Shown here piece by piece: positions 16,163 through 24,771 of a stretch of DNA of 64,000 nucleotides (positions are counted from its first letter, which is position 1; every line of letters begins with the position of its first letter). The translations under genes and the position numbers were made by a program. The stretch comes from CAZUYC01 sp964624475 (GTDB lineage Bacteria; Myxococcota_A; UBA9160; SMWR01), in the NCBI GenBank assembly GCA_964624475.1, contig CAZUYC010000062.1:1-64000 (forward strand), written 5' to 3'. The notes beneath the pieces are model-generated. The model had not been told where the DNA came from and ran no database searches. It saw only the letters and a list, made by a program, of their open reading frames with translations.

Positions 16163-16968
16163 CTCCGACCTCCTCCCGATGCGGGTATCCTCGAGCCCCG
16201 CGAAGCCGCGAGCTCGACGTCGACGCACCAGGCGCGCGTCTCCGCGTCGCCCTCGAGCTCGAGCGCCACGCAGCCGGGGCGCCGGAGCGCGACGTGCTCG
16301 AGCAGGGGCAGGGCGGCGCTCACGATCAGCTCTCCAAAGCGCTCGTGTCGCTTGACCGGCGCGACCGCATCGCGCCGCAGCCCCGAGAGCGCCGCCAGCG
16401 CGCCCTGGGGAGCGGAGGACAGGCAGAAGGCGAGGGCGAGCGGTGCCTGCGCGCCCTCGGCGCCAAAGGGCCGGAGCAGGGGCTCGTCGGCGAGCACCAG
16501 GAGGACCTCCGGGGCTCCGGTTGCCAGCATGCACTGAGCCTCGAAGAGCGCGGTGGCGACCATTTCTCGGCCGCCGGTGACCGTCGTCGAGGGAGCATGG
16601 CCGAGGACGGCGATCGAGACGTAGCCGCTCGCCGCGTTGTGCACGCAGTTGTGGAAGCGGGTCGGAGACACCTTGCCCTCTCCCTGGTGCATCGCGTCGA
16701 GGATGGCGACCGCCGTCTCGTGCTCACCGTAGACGGTGGCCCAGACGCTCGGGGCGCGAGTCAGGTCGCATCCGGCTGCGCTCGCGGCCTCCTCGAGGGC
16801 GTCCGCGGCCATCCGCGTCAGCGAGCTCGCGCGCCGGTGCAGCGGGCCGGTGAGGAGGCGACCCTGCGCAGCCCGCACCGCCGGGTCCGCGATTCCCCGG
16901 CACCAGGACGTCGCGTTCGCGAAACCCGGAGTCCAGAGTCCGCAGCCACGGACGTACACCGGTCTCAT
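16159..16968 (-). CDS. Beta-ketoacyl synthase N-terminal-like protein (ApeC/CLF type)
   Basis: The 269-residue protein matches the short ketosynthase-like family found in aryl-polyene and related clusters, where it partners a full ketosynthase. The visible core motif is FHNCVHNAASGYVSIAVLGH, followed by a thiolase-like fold to about residue 200. The usual catalytic Cys-His-His set is not evident, so it probably acts as a chain-length factor or partner. ATG 16968 overlaps the stop of the full ketosynthase (ATGA). Its own stop overlaps the next lipoprotein's start. Confidence 0.75.
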   Translation of the reverse strand: MRPVYVRGCGLWTPGFANATSWCRGIADPAVRAAQGRLLTGPLHRRASSLTRMAADALEEAASAAGCDLTRAPSVWATVYGEHETAVAILDAMHQGEGKVSPTRFHNCVHNAASGYVSIAVLGHAPSTTVTGGREMVATALFEAQCMLATGAPEVLLVLADEPLLRPFGAEGAQAPLALAFCLSSAPQGALAALSGLRRDAVAPVKRHERFGELIVSAALPLLEHVALRRPGCVALELEGDAETRAWCVDVELAASRGSRIPASGGGRR

Positions 16969-18146
16969 TCCGGGGCTCCGAATACGAGACTGACGTTGCT
17001 CCCGCCGAAGGCGAACGAGTTGCTCAGGGCCAAACGGAGGTCGACGGTGCGCGCCTCCGTGGCCGCGTCGATTCCGAGCTCCGGATCGATGGGATGGGCG
17101 CCTGCGCTCGCCGGGGTCCAGCCGGAGCGCAGGGATTCGAGCACGAAGATCGCCTCGGTGGCGCCAGCGGCTCCCAGGGTGTGTCCCACGTATCCCTTCG
17201 TGGACACCACGATGGGATTCGTCCCGCCAAACACCGCGCGGATGGCGCGCGCCTCCATCGCGTCGTTGGTCCGAGTTCCCGTCCCGTGCGCGTTCACGTG
17301 GCCGACGTCCGCCGCTGACACGCCCGCGTCGGCCAGCGCGGCCTCCATCGCGAGCCGCGCGCCCCGGCCCTCGGGGTCCGGGGTGCTCATGTGATGGGCG
17401 TCCGAGCTCTCGCCAGCGCCGAGCAGGCGCGGTCCGTCTCCGCGACGCTCGATCAGGGCGAACGCCGCTCCCTCCCCGATGTTGATCCCGCAACGTGCCT
17501 GGCTGAAGGGACGGCTCGGCTCGTCCGACAGGAGTCCGAGGGCGCGAAATCCGCGGAGGGTGGTCTGACACAAGCTGTCTGCGCCGCCCACGAGGACCGC
17601 GTCCACGGCGTCGGAGTCGAGCCAGCGCCGAGCGCTGGCGAAGGCCTTGCCGCTCGACGCACAGGCGTTGGACACGATGGCGGCGGGCCCTCCAAAGCCG
17701 GTCAGCGCTCGCAGCACCCGGATCATCCCGTCGGCAGAGGCGTGACGGAGCATGTCGAATCCGGGCGGCAGAGAGCCCCGCTCCAGGTGCTCGGCGAAGG
17801 CGCGCTCGGCCTCGTCCATCGAGGCCGTACTGGTCCCCACGCAGATGGCGACCCGCTCCGGTCCCCAACGCTCCCGTGCTCCCGTTAGCGCTGCGTCGAT
17901 CTCCGACAGAGCCTGGAGGACGAATCGATTGTTGCGCGAGTCGAACTCGGAAAGCGCTCCTTCGAGCGGTGGAAGGTCGGGGTCGACTCTGCCGCAGACC
18001 GTTACGAAGGGCGTTCCCGCCGGGGGGGGCGACAGGCGGGGAAGCCCGCGGCGCAGCGACGCGACGACATCCGCGGTGCTCTTCCCGAGGCTGTTCACCG
18101 CCGACCAGGCGGTGACCGGGTAGCCGCGGCTCGAGATGCGGGTCAT
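16965..18146 (-). CDS. 3-oxoacyl-ACP synthase, FabF/ApeO-like
   Basis: This is a complete 393-residue condensing enzyme that would extend an acyl chain on an ACP with malonyl units. The nucleophile Cys162 lies in SNACASSG. The two catalytic His regions are present (VNAHGTGTRTND and KGYVGHTLGAAGATE), and the C-terminal NSFAFGGSNVSLVF is intact. It is coupled by ATGA overlaps to a DUF3261-like lipoprotein before it and to a ketosynthase-like partner after it. This pairing is characteristic of aryl-polyene and similar FabF-based polyene clusters. Confidence 0.88.
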   Translation of the reverse strand: MTRISSRGYPVTAWSAVNSLGKSTADVVASLRRGLPRLSPPPAGTPFVTVCGRVDPDLPPLEGALSEFDSRNNRFVLQALSEIDAALTGARERWGPERVAICVGTSTASMDEAERAFAEHLERGSLPPGFDMLRHASADGMIRVLRALTGFGGPAAIVSNACASSGKAFASARRWLDSDAVDAVLVGGADSLCQTTLRGFRALGLLSDEPSRPFSQARCGINIGEGAAFALIERRGDGPRLLGAGESSDAHHMSTPDPEGRGARLAMEAALADAGVSAADVGHVNAHGTGTRTNDAMEARAIRAVFGGTNPIVVSTKGYVGHTLGAAGATEAIFVLESLRSGWTPASAGAHPIDPELGIDAATEARTVDLRLALSNSFAFGGSNVSLVFGAPE

Positions 18147-18823
18147 GGGGGCTGGTCTCCTTCCCGCGTTGGGTCAAGGTCCCCGCTGGTGGCGGTGGCC
18201 TTGGCGTCGGAAGACCCTGGCGTGATCAGCAGCGCTTCATATCCACACCATGGATTGCGGATTCGGGTGCCCGGCTCGGACGCACTCCCGTCGGCGGCAG
18301 CATAGTCGATCGACACGATGGTGTGGGCCGTCGCTCGGTCGGTCGCTGCGAACTCCCGGCGAAGCAGGCGCCCGTCCTGGCGCCACTCGCTAACGCGCTC
18401 GCCCTCCCGGATCCAGCGCGACGGGAGGGTCACGGCGCGAAGAGCGGGTTCGATCCAATACGCCCGGTGCAGCGCATCCAGGGTCCAGAGCCCGATCTTC
18501 TCGAGCGCACGAGATGGGGTTTCGACCTCGGCCTCGCGACCGCGTTGGCGCACGGCGAAAATGCGGATGCCGTACGGCGCGAGGCCTACGACGACGATGC
18601 CCTCCGAGACCCGGTCGGCAATGATTTCGAGGTGGAGCTCGTGATGGTCGAAGTCCAGGCGCATGCGCAACCTCATTCGCAGATCCTGCGGCAGATCGTC
18701 CGTTGCGACCAAGCCGACGGGGCAGCGTCCTCGATCGGGCGCCCAGGGAGGCGAGAGGCAACCGAACGTGGCGAGTGCCGCGAGCCCGCCGAGCAGAGAC
18801 CGACGCCGGCACCCTCCCTTCAC
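18143..18823 (-). CDS. DUF3261-like lipoprotein of the polyene-type locus
   Basis: A GTG start at 18823 overlaps the exporter stop (GTGA). The 226-residue product has a Sec signal with a Cys near residue 21 (LATFGC), so it is probably a lipoprotein. The segment DFDHHELHLEIIADRV, then GIVVVGLAPYGIRIFAV, and the later LDALHRAYWIEPAL match the layout of DUF3261 proteins found beside MMPL exporters in aryl-polyene clusters. It may help move the finished lipid to the outer membrane. That role is inferred from neighbours. Confidence 0.7.
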   Translation of the reverse strand: MKGGCRRRSLLGGLAALATFGCLSPPWAPDRGRCPVGLVATDDLPQDLRMRLRMRLDFDHHELHLEIIADRVSEGIVVVGLAPYGIRIFAVRQRGREAEVETPSRALEKIGLWTLDALHRAYWIEPALRAVTLPSRWIREGERVSEWRQDGRLLRREFAATDRATAHTIVSIDYAAADGSASEPGTRIRNPWCGYEALLITPGSSDAKATATSGDLDPTREGDQPP

Positions 18824-21165
18824 TGCGGCGCTCCCCGGCTCGCCAGGGCGTAGACGGATGGGGAGAGCAGGAGCGCGAGCAAAACGCCCGTACCGGTCGT
18901 CAGGCCGATGGCGTGCAAGGCGGGGTGTGCGGAAAGAGCGAGGGTTCCGAACGCGAAGATCGTCGTCAGACAGGAAAACACGAGAGAGCAGAGGGTCACG
19001 CCCGCTTCGTCGGGACGCCGTGCTCCTTCGACGCTGAATATCCCGTAGTCCGCGCTCATTCCGAGGACGACGAGCAGGCTCACGGCAGACGTGACGTTGA
19101 CGACAAGTCCGAGGATTCCGAAGACGCCGAGCGTCGTGAGCGCGACGAGCACCGACGGAAGGAAGGCGAGGAAACCGCGACGCACGCTGCGATGGCGCAG
19201 CTGGAGCAGCAGGAATAGCAGGGATCCCCCGAGAGCCAGCGTCCGCAGGGTCGAGCGACGGTAGCCTGCGTAGAGCGTGGCCACGATCTCCGCCTGGTCT
19301 ACGTAGTGGGCGCCATCGAGGCCGCGTAGCGCCCTGCGAACCGTGGCACCGGATTCCGCGCGGGGGAGATAGGTGAGTGCGGCCCACCCCGCACGCAGCG
19401 GCGTCAGCGCGTCGAGCGACCGCTCGTGGACGGAGCCCTGTAGATCTTCCGGGCGCATGGGCGACGCCGTCGGAGACGCCACAGCCTCCGAGAAGGCCCG
19501 GAACGCGCCCGGGCGGAAGCCGTGACGGGAGAACGCGCGATCGATCCTCTCCCCTAGATCCGGCACGGCGTGGAAGGCGGCGAGGTTCCTGCGCTGTAGC
19601 TCCTGGGACCACAGTACGGTGTGCAGCGAGCGGATGCTCGCGGGATCCCCATGGGCCACGCTGTCCCGCAAGCGCGCATAGATCTGATCGTTCAGCGACA
19701 GTACCGATTCCGGGTCGGGGGCCACCGCCACGACGAAGCGATCAGGGTCGACGTCGAGAACGAGCCGTCGTACCCGCTCGTCCTCGGCGAGGAGAGTCGG
19801 GTCACCGGCCATCAACCTCGCCGGATCGTCCTCCCAGCGAAGGTGCGGTAGGCCGATGGCGGCAACGGCGGCGAAGATCGCGGGAATCGCGGCGGCCGCC
19901 AAGGGGCGAGCGCGGAGCCAACGAACCCAGCGCGCGAGCATCGAGCTCAGTGCCAGCTGAGTCGCGGACGCTCCACCTGCCGGTCCCAGGAAGGCAGGAA
20001 GGGAGAACATCGTGAGTAGAAGGGCGACGACGACACCGACCGCCGCAAAGATTCCCATCGCAGCAAGGCCCGGAAGGCCACTGAGGGCCAGCATTCCGAA
20101 GGCGAGCCCCGTAGTGCCGCCGCTGAGCAGCAGGGCGGCGCGAATGCGCCCTACGGCCTCGCGCGCCGGCGTACCTGGCGGCGAGGCGGCGTGGTGGGTC
20201 AACAGATGGATTGGGTAGTCGTCGGCGACGCCCACCAGGGTCATGCCGAAGCCCAGCGTGATCGCGTGGACCGGGGTTGCGAAGGTGAGAGATGCGGCCG
20301 TCGCCGCGATGAAGCCACCGAGCGGAGCCAGGATCGCGACGAGCAGGTGACGCAGCGAACGGAACGCCAGCAGGAAGAGCGCACAGACCCCTGAGGTCGC
20401 GACCGCCGAGATGAAGTTGGCATCGTCCCGCAGGCTCTGCTCCGCGGCGACGGCGATCCGATTGACGCCAGATTGCCCCAACGCAAGGCCGCCGCCAGCG
20501 GAGGTGTCGATGCGCGCGAACTCCTCTTCGATCTTGCGCAAGAGAGGAGCCTGTCGCCTCGAGTCGAAGGGCGACGAACGAAGGCCCAGCAGGATGATGG
20601 CGTGATGACCGTCGCGGCTGACGAGGCGCCCGTTCGCGACTCCCAAGGGCTGGGCGGTTCGGAGCCGCTCCAGGGATCGCTCGAAGAGGCCAAGCGGATC
20701 GGCCGGCGCCGTCCGAGCGACCAGCAGCGAGTCTGGCCGCGCGAAGCGCAGGCGCAGACGTTCGGCCCGACCCTCGAGGCTGTCCAGCCGCAGCATCTCG
20801 GGGATCTCGATCTCGGGTGAATCCGAGGTCAGGTAGATTCGGCGCTCGAAGTAGAGCTCGTAGAGGCTCCGCAGAGCGTCTTCGTCGATTTCGTTGGCTA
20901 CCCAGGCCACCTCCGGATGGGAGCGGAGCGAATCGGCCAGCTTGGCGGCCGCGAGTCCGCGGTCGGGGGCTCCGCCCACCGCCAGTACCATCCGATGGGC
21001 GAGAGACGAGTCTATGAGTTCGAGCGACAGATCGACCAGCTTGGCCTCGTCGCGCGCAGGCAGGAAATAGGTGATCGACCAGGTGAGATCGAGGCGCCAG
21101 AGGGAGTAGATTCCGAGGACCGCGAGCAGGCCGAGTGTCAGCCGGCGGACCGTGCGGTCGCTCAT
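18820..21165 (-). CDS. RND/MMPL-superfamily lipid exporter
   Basis: A 781-residue inner-membrane protein with the two-fold MMPL arrangement. An N-terminal helix is followed by a periplasmic loop to about 230, then five or six helices including ITLGFGMTLVGVADDYPIHL. A second loop and helix set includes SLLVVLGMSADYGIFSVEGA. The conserved Gly-Val-Ala-Asp-Asp-Tyr and Ser-Ala-Asp-Tyr segments are the family's proton-relay regions. In aryl-polyene-type clusters such proteins export the lipid. It overlaps both neighbours by four bases. Confidence 0.88.
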   Translation of the reverse strand: MSDRTVRRLTLGLLAVLGIYSLWRLDLTWSITYFLPARDEAKLVDLSLELIDSSLAHRMVLAVGGAPDRGLAAAKLADSLRSHPEVAWVANEIDEDALRSLYELYFERRIYLTSDSPEIEIPEMLRLDSLEGRAERLRLRFARPDSLLVARTAPADPLGLFERSLERLRTAQPLGVANGRLVSRDGHHAIILLGLRSSPFDSRRQAPLLRKIEEEFARIDTSAGGGLALGQSGVNRIAVAAEQSLRDDANFISAVATSGVCALFLLAFRSLRHLLVAILAPLGGFIAATAASLTFATPVHAITLGFGMTLVGVADDYPIHLLTHHAASPPGTPAREAVGRIRAALLLSGGTTGLAFGMLALSGLPGLAAMGIFAAVGVVVALLLTMFSLPAFLGPAGGASATQLALSSMLARWVRWLRARPLAAAAIPAIFAAVAAIGLPHLRWEDDPARLMAGDPTLLAEDERVRRLVLDVDPDRFVVAVAPDPESVLSLNDQIYARLRDSVAHGDPASIRSLHTVLWSQELQRRNLAAFHAVPDLGERIDRAFSRHGFRPGAFRAFSEAVASPTASPMRPEDLQGSVHERSLDALTPLRAGWAALTYLPRAESGATVRRALRGLDGAHYVDQAEIVATLYAGYRRSTLRTLALGGSLLFLLLQLRHRSVRRGFLAFLPSVLVALTTLGVFGILGLVVNVTSAVSLLVVLGMSADYGIFSVEGARRPDEAGVTLCSLVFSCLTTIFAFGTLALSAHPALHAIGLTTGTGVLLALLLSPSVYALASRGAPQ

Positions 21166-21872
21166 GGCGTTGCGTCGGAATCCTGCAGAGAGAAGAAGCG
21201 CTCGATCTCGGACGGGGTGAAGTTCCGGCCTCGCTCGACTTCCGAGAAAGAGGTGACCGTCCGGTCGCCACTCGTCTCGACGATCTCCATCGTGATGAGT
21301 TCGTTGTCGCGCCCCTCGATTCGGATCGAGTCGATGACGCGGCGAACGACCCGCGACCTGGGCTCCAAGCGGAGTTCCCAGCCCTGGCCATGCAGGCGAA
21401 ATCCGATGGAGTGTCGCGCTCGGAGCGCCGGCAGATCCCCTCGCAAGAGACCGACGAGAGGGTCGATCAGCGCGGGAGCGAGCTCGCTGGAGCTCACGGG
21501 CAGATCCTGGTATCCGGTCTCGTCGCGCAGCGCCACGTGCGAGCCGCGAACCACGACACTCGACCTCCCCGGTCGCGTGGTGTGCCGGGCGAGGAGGTCC
21601 GGCGCGGCAAAATAGAGCATTCCTTCGCTCTCGAGCGGAGCCGTCAGCAACGAGACGTATCGGATCTCGCGGAAGCGGGCCTGCACTCCGCCGCTCTGAG
21701 CGAGTCGCTGCATCAGATCCTCTAGGCTGGTGACCGCGGGATCGACGGATTCGGAGCCGGAGCGCCCGGCGTCTTCGTCCACCGCCGCGGTCCCGAGGTG
21801 CACCGAGAAGAGGACGAGGAGCATCGGGACGACGACCCGTGAACGCGAGGTGCGAGCTCTCTGACGGGTCAT
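21162..21872 (-). CDS. LolA-like outer-membrane lipoprotein carrier domain protein
   Basis: The 236-residue protein has a signal peptide (residues about 10-32) and a LolA-fold domain. VQARFREIRYVSLLTAPLES is followed by GMLYFAAPDLLARHTT, which is the typical start of the LolA half-barrel. A later VRRVIDSIRIEGRD-like strand pair leads to a C-terminal FSLQDSD tail. In related clusters this protein shuttles the lipid product across the periplasm with the MMPL exporter. ATG 21872 is the first start after the divergent ACP region. The stop overlaps the exporter's ATG. Confidence 0.75.
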   Translation of the reverse strand: MTRQRARTSRSRVVVPMLLVLFSVHLGTAAVDEDAGRSGSESVDPAVTSLEDLMQRLAQSGGVQARFREIRYVSLLTAPLESEGMLYFAAPDLLARHTTRPGRSSVVVRGSHVALRDETGYQDLPVSSSELAPALIDPLVGLLRGDLPALRARHSIGFRLHGQGWELRLEPRSRVVRRVIDSIRIEGRDNELITMEIVETSGDRTVTSFSEVERGRNFTPSEIERFFSLQDSDATP

Positions 21873-22172
21873 TGCCGAGCGACCACCGAGTTGAAAGAGC
21901 CCCAGCTCTCGCGCTAGACCGAACGGGAAAAGGGGGATTCTACCCCGGAGCGGCGGTATGATAGCCGCACCGGGATCCTGGACGATGAACGCGAGCAGCT
22001 CTCGCACCCCCAACGCTCCGAAGCCGAAAGCGGTTCCCAGCAGCCGCCACGCTCTGGACACGCGATGGCTCCAGGCCCCCTCGCGGAGCGCCGGTCTGCC
22101 CTGGTCGATCGTGCACCTCCACTGGTTCGCTGACCCAGTCGATCCACGACCCCTTCGCGAGGTACCTGGTAC
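21873..22172. other. Divergent intergenic region of the polyene-type locus, with a possible gene relic
   Basis: This 300-base gap separates the minus-strand exporter operon from the plus-strand ACP operon and must hold promoters for both. A TATGAT hexamer lies at 21957-21962 without a clear -35 partner. On the minus strand, about 22090 to 21990 translates as WRLLGTAFGFGALG, a hydrophobic stretch that looks like the start of a lysophospholipid-acyltransferase-type protein before the frame degenerates. A former gene is possible. Confidence 0.35.
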
Positions 22173-22442
22173 TTGTCGACTCCTGAAGCCCTGCACGACG
22201 AGCTGAAGAAGCTGATCGTCGAGACGCTGGCGCTCGAAGAGGTCACGCCCTCCGCCATCGAAACGGATGCACCGCTCTTCGTAGAGGGTCTGGGCCTCGA
22301 CTCGATCGACGCGCTGGAGCTGGCCATGGTGCTGGAAGAGCGCTATGGCGTCACGCTCGGCGAGGATCCCGATCAAAACCTGGAGACCTTCTACTCGGTC
22401 AGGACTCTCGCCGCGTTCATCCTGGAGAGTCGTTCGGAGTGA
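22173..22442 (+). CDS. Acyl carrier protein
   Basis: An 89-residue acidic four-helix ACP. Ser44 in GLGLDSIDALELAM is the phosphopantetheine attachment site, and the C-terminal helix includes TLAAFILESR. It would carry the growing acyl chain for the two ketosynthase-family proteins and the ketoreductase. The start is a TTG at 22173 with GAGGT upstream; no ATG lies in a sensible position. Its stop overlaps the ligase start (GTGA). It heads the plus-strand half of the biosynthetic locus. Confidence 0.85.
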   Translation: MSTPEALHDELKKLIVETLALEEVTPSAIETDAPLFVEGLGLDSIDALELAMVLEERYGVTLGEDPDQNLETFYSVRTLAAFILESRSE

Positions 22443-23944
22443 GCTCCCTCTGCCAGCTGCTGGTGGACGAGAGGGACGCAGCCTCGCCCGTTTCACTCTG
22501 CTGGGACTCCGGGTCGCGTGCGGATCGGACCCATCGCTGGGACGAGTTCCGCACGCAGGTCGCCGGCCTGAGCCATCGGATCGCGGAGTACCCTGCCGGT
22601 CCCTGGGTGCTACTCACCGAGGACGCGTACGCATTCGCCGTGGGCCTGCTGGCGCTGTGGCAGGCCGGTCGCCACGCGATCTCTCCACCGAATCGTCAAC
22701 CCGCCACGCTCCGGCTGCTCGAAACACGCGCGGCTGGGGTGATCTCGGATCGCCCGGACTGGCTGCTCGAGAGTACTCATCTCCACCCGCTGGCCGAGCC
22801 GCCGAGCCGGGGCCCAATGACCTTCGCGCCCCTTCGCGGTGACGCCATCGCGCTCGAGCTCTTCACGTCGGGGACGACGGGACCCGAGAAGCCCGTGCGG
22901 AAATGCATCGGGCACCTCGATCTGGAGCTGCGAGTGCTGGCCGGGCTCTGGGACGCCCGACTCGCCGATGCGAGCGTTCTGGCGTCGGCGTCGCATCAGC
23001 ACCTCTATGGCCTCCTCTTCGGGGTGCTCTGGCCGCTCGCCGCAGGTCGCGTCTTCTACGCCGACCACCTGCTCCACGCGGGGGAGCTCGTCCCTCGCGC
23101 GCGCCAGGAAGGTGATTTCGCGCTCGTCAGCGTGCCGGCTCACCTCAAGCGTCTCGGTGGACATGTCGCCATGGCCTCGGTCCGCGATGGCTGCCGTGCG
23201 GTCTTCTCCTCCGGAGGCCCGCTATCGGCCGAGACAGCTCATCGCATCGCTCGGGTTCTCGGCCGTGCCCCGATCGAGGTGCTGGGCTCCACCGAAACGG
23301 GCGGCTTCGCGTGGCGCACACAGGAACCCGCCGATACCGAATCCCTCTGGACACCGTTTCCCGGGATCGGGGTGACGCGAGACCCGGAGACGGAGGTGGC
23401 GCGTGTCTGGTCGCCCTTCGCGAGCCCGGACGAGTCCGGCCACGGCGTGGCGACGGGAGACCGCATCGACCTGAGACCCGATGGTCGCTTCCAACTGAAG
23501 GGTCGCGTCGACCGCGTGGTCAAGGTCGGGGAGAAGCGGATCGACCTGGCTCAGATGGAGTCTCATTTGCGCGCACACCCGTGCGTGGCCGACGCAGCGC
23601 TCACGCTGATCCGCCACGAGACCGAGCCCCGAATCGCAGCAGCCGTGGTACCGACGGAGCGCGGGTGGGACCTTCTCCGGCGCGAAGGGAGGCTCGGCCT
23701 TCGTGCCGAGCTGGCGGCGACTCTCGCGGAGCACTGGGACCCCGTATTGCATCCGCGGTACTGGCGTGCAGTCTCCATGCTTCCCGAGAACCGGCAAGGG
23801 AAGGTCACCGCGGAGGCGCTGCGCGAGCTCTTCCGGGACGACGAGACCCTGGTGAACCTCGCTGATCGGCCCGAGGTGCTAGAGGAGGTCCAGGGTGGCG
23901 GTTTCCGGGAGAGGCGCATCGCGTCTCGGAGGCTCGGCCCTTGA
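22439..23944 (+). CDS. AMP-dependent acyl/aryl ligase (ApeH-like)
   Basis: The 501-residue adenylate-forming enzyme carries the P-loop motif FTSGTTGPEKPV, the GSTETGG motif, GDRIDL, the hinge KVGEKRID and a C-terminal NRQGKVT with its lysine. It would activate an aromatic or fatty starter acid and load it on the ACP. A short substrate-binding half and direct coupling to the ACP gene match ApeH-like ligases rather than acetyl-CoA synthetases. About 35 residues after the last motif look unrelated to the fold. The stop at 23944 overlaps a TTG that opens a 28-codon frame. Confidence 0.82.
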   Translation: MSSLCQLLVDERDAASPVSLCWDSGSRADRTHRWDEFRTQVAGLSHRIAEYPAGPWVLLTEDAYAFAVGLLALWQAGRHAISPPNRQPATLRLLETRAAGVISDRPDWLLESTHLHPLAEPPSRGPMTFAPLRGDAIALELFTSGTTGPEKPVRKCIGHLDLELRVLAGLWDARLADASVLASASHQHLYGLLFGVLWPLAAGRVFYADHLLHAGELVPRARQEGDFALVSVPAHLKRLGGHVAMASVRDGCRAVFSSGGPLSAETAHRIARVLGRAPIEVLGSTETGGFAWRTQEPADTESLWTPFPGIGVTRDPETEVARVWSPFASPDESGHGVATGDRIDLRPDGRFQLKGRVDRVVKVGEKRIDLAQMESHLRAHPCVADAALTLIRHETEPRIAAAVVPTERGWDLLRREGRLGLRAELAATLAEHWDPVLHPRYWRAVSMLPENRQGKVTAEALRELFRDDETLVNLADRPEVLEEVQGGGFRERRIASRRLGP

Positions 23945-24027
23945 CGCCGTGCCTCCTGGCCCAAGGGCGGCTCACCATCGCCCTGGACCGATCGCAGAGC
24001 GGCTTCGCTCCAGGAGATCTGGCGTGA
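23941..24027 (+). CDS. 28-codon frame joining ligase and reductase (possible dehydratase remnant)
   Basis: TTG 23941 overlaps the ligase stop as TTGA, and the frame's own TGA overlaps the reductase start as GTGA. These are exactly the junction types used throughout this locus. The 28-residue product (ending DRSQSGFAPGDLA) matches nothing I recognise. Either it is a tiny coupled peptide, or both ends of a deleted gene remain. A hot-dog dehydratase is the component usually found at this place in related clusters. Low confidence as a functional gene. Confidence 0.25.
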   Translation: MTPCLLAQGRLTIALDRSQSGFAPGDLA

Positions 24028-24749
24028 GCCGGCGCGTGCTCGTCACGGGAGGCAGCGGCGGAATCGGCGGCGCGACCGCGATCCGGCTCGCCGCGGCCGG
24101 CTTCGAAGTGACGGTGGGCTATCGGAGCCGGGAGGGAGAGGCGGGGAAGACGGGCGATGCGATCGCTTCGGTGGGGGGAAAGAGCCGGCTCCTGCGCTTC
24201 GACGTTTCCGACCGAGAAGGCTGCGCCGCCTCATTGAGCGAAGACCTGGGAGAGAACGGTCCCTACTGGGGAGTCGTCTGCGGCGCGGGCGTTCGCTCGG
24301 ACGCGGCCTTCCCGGCGCTGCGTGCCGAGGACTGGGACCGCGTCCTGCGCACGAACCTCGATGGATTCTTCAACGTCCTGCACCCCCTCGTGATGCCGAT
24401 GGTTCGCATGCACGCGGGTGGTCGGATCGTCGTTCTCTCCTCCGTTGCGGGCCTCATGGGCAATCGCGGCCAGGTCAACTACAGCGCCTCCAAGGCCGGG
24501 CTGATCGGGGCCATGAAGGCCCTGGCGCAAGAGCTGGCTAGCCGCGCCATCACCGTGAATGCGGTCGCTCCCGGCTTGATCGAGACGGAGATGATCGGTG
24601 GCACGGTGGTAGATGAGCTGATCGAGCGAATCCCGATGGGAAGGCTCGGACGTCCGGAGGAAGTGGCCGGCGTCGTGGCGTTTCTGTTCTCGGACGATGC
24701 CTCCTACGTGACGGGTCAGGTGCTTTCGGTCAATGGTGGACTCTGCTGA
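24024..24749 (+). CDS. 3-oxoacyl-ACP reductase, FabG/ApeQ-like
   Basis: A complete 241-residue short-chain dehydrogenase. The NADPH-binding motif TGGSGGIGGA lies at residues about 8-17. The catalytic Ser is in VVLSSVAGL, with Tyr and Lys in VNYSASKAG, and the C-terminus ends YVTGQVLSVNGGLC as in FabG. It reduces the beta-keto group made by the ketosynthase to a hydroxyl. The GTG start at 24024 overlaps the preceding small frame. It is the last plus-strand gene of this half-operon and converges on a lipoprotein gene 22 bases away. Confidence 0.9.
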   Translation: MSRRVLVTGGSGGIGGATAIRLAAAGFEVTVGYRSREGEAGKTGDAIASVGGKSRLLRFDVSDREGCAASLSEDLGENGPYWGVVCGAGVRSDAAFPALRAEDWDRVLRTNLDGFFNVLHPLVMPMVRMHAGGRIVVLSSVAGLMGNRGQVNYSASKAGLIGAMKALAQELASRAITVNAVAPGLIETEMIGGTVVDELIERIPMGRLGRPEEVAGVVAFLFSDDASYVTGQVLSVNGGLC

Positions 24750-24771
24750 GGAGCCGCCAGATCTCTCTAGG

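Noticed and set aside
21958..22206. An 82-codon plus-strand frame between the LolA-like and ACP genes
   Set aside because: It overlaps the ACP start, contains no recognisable motif, and lies antisense to a better-looking hydrophobic minus-strand segment.
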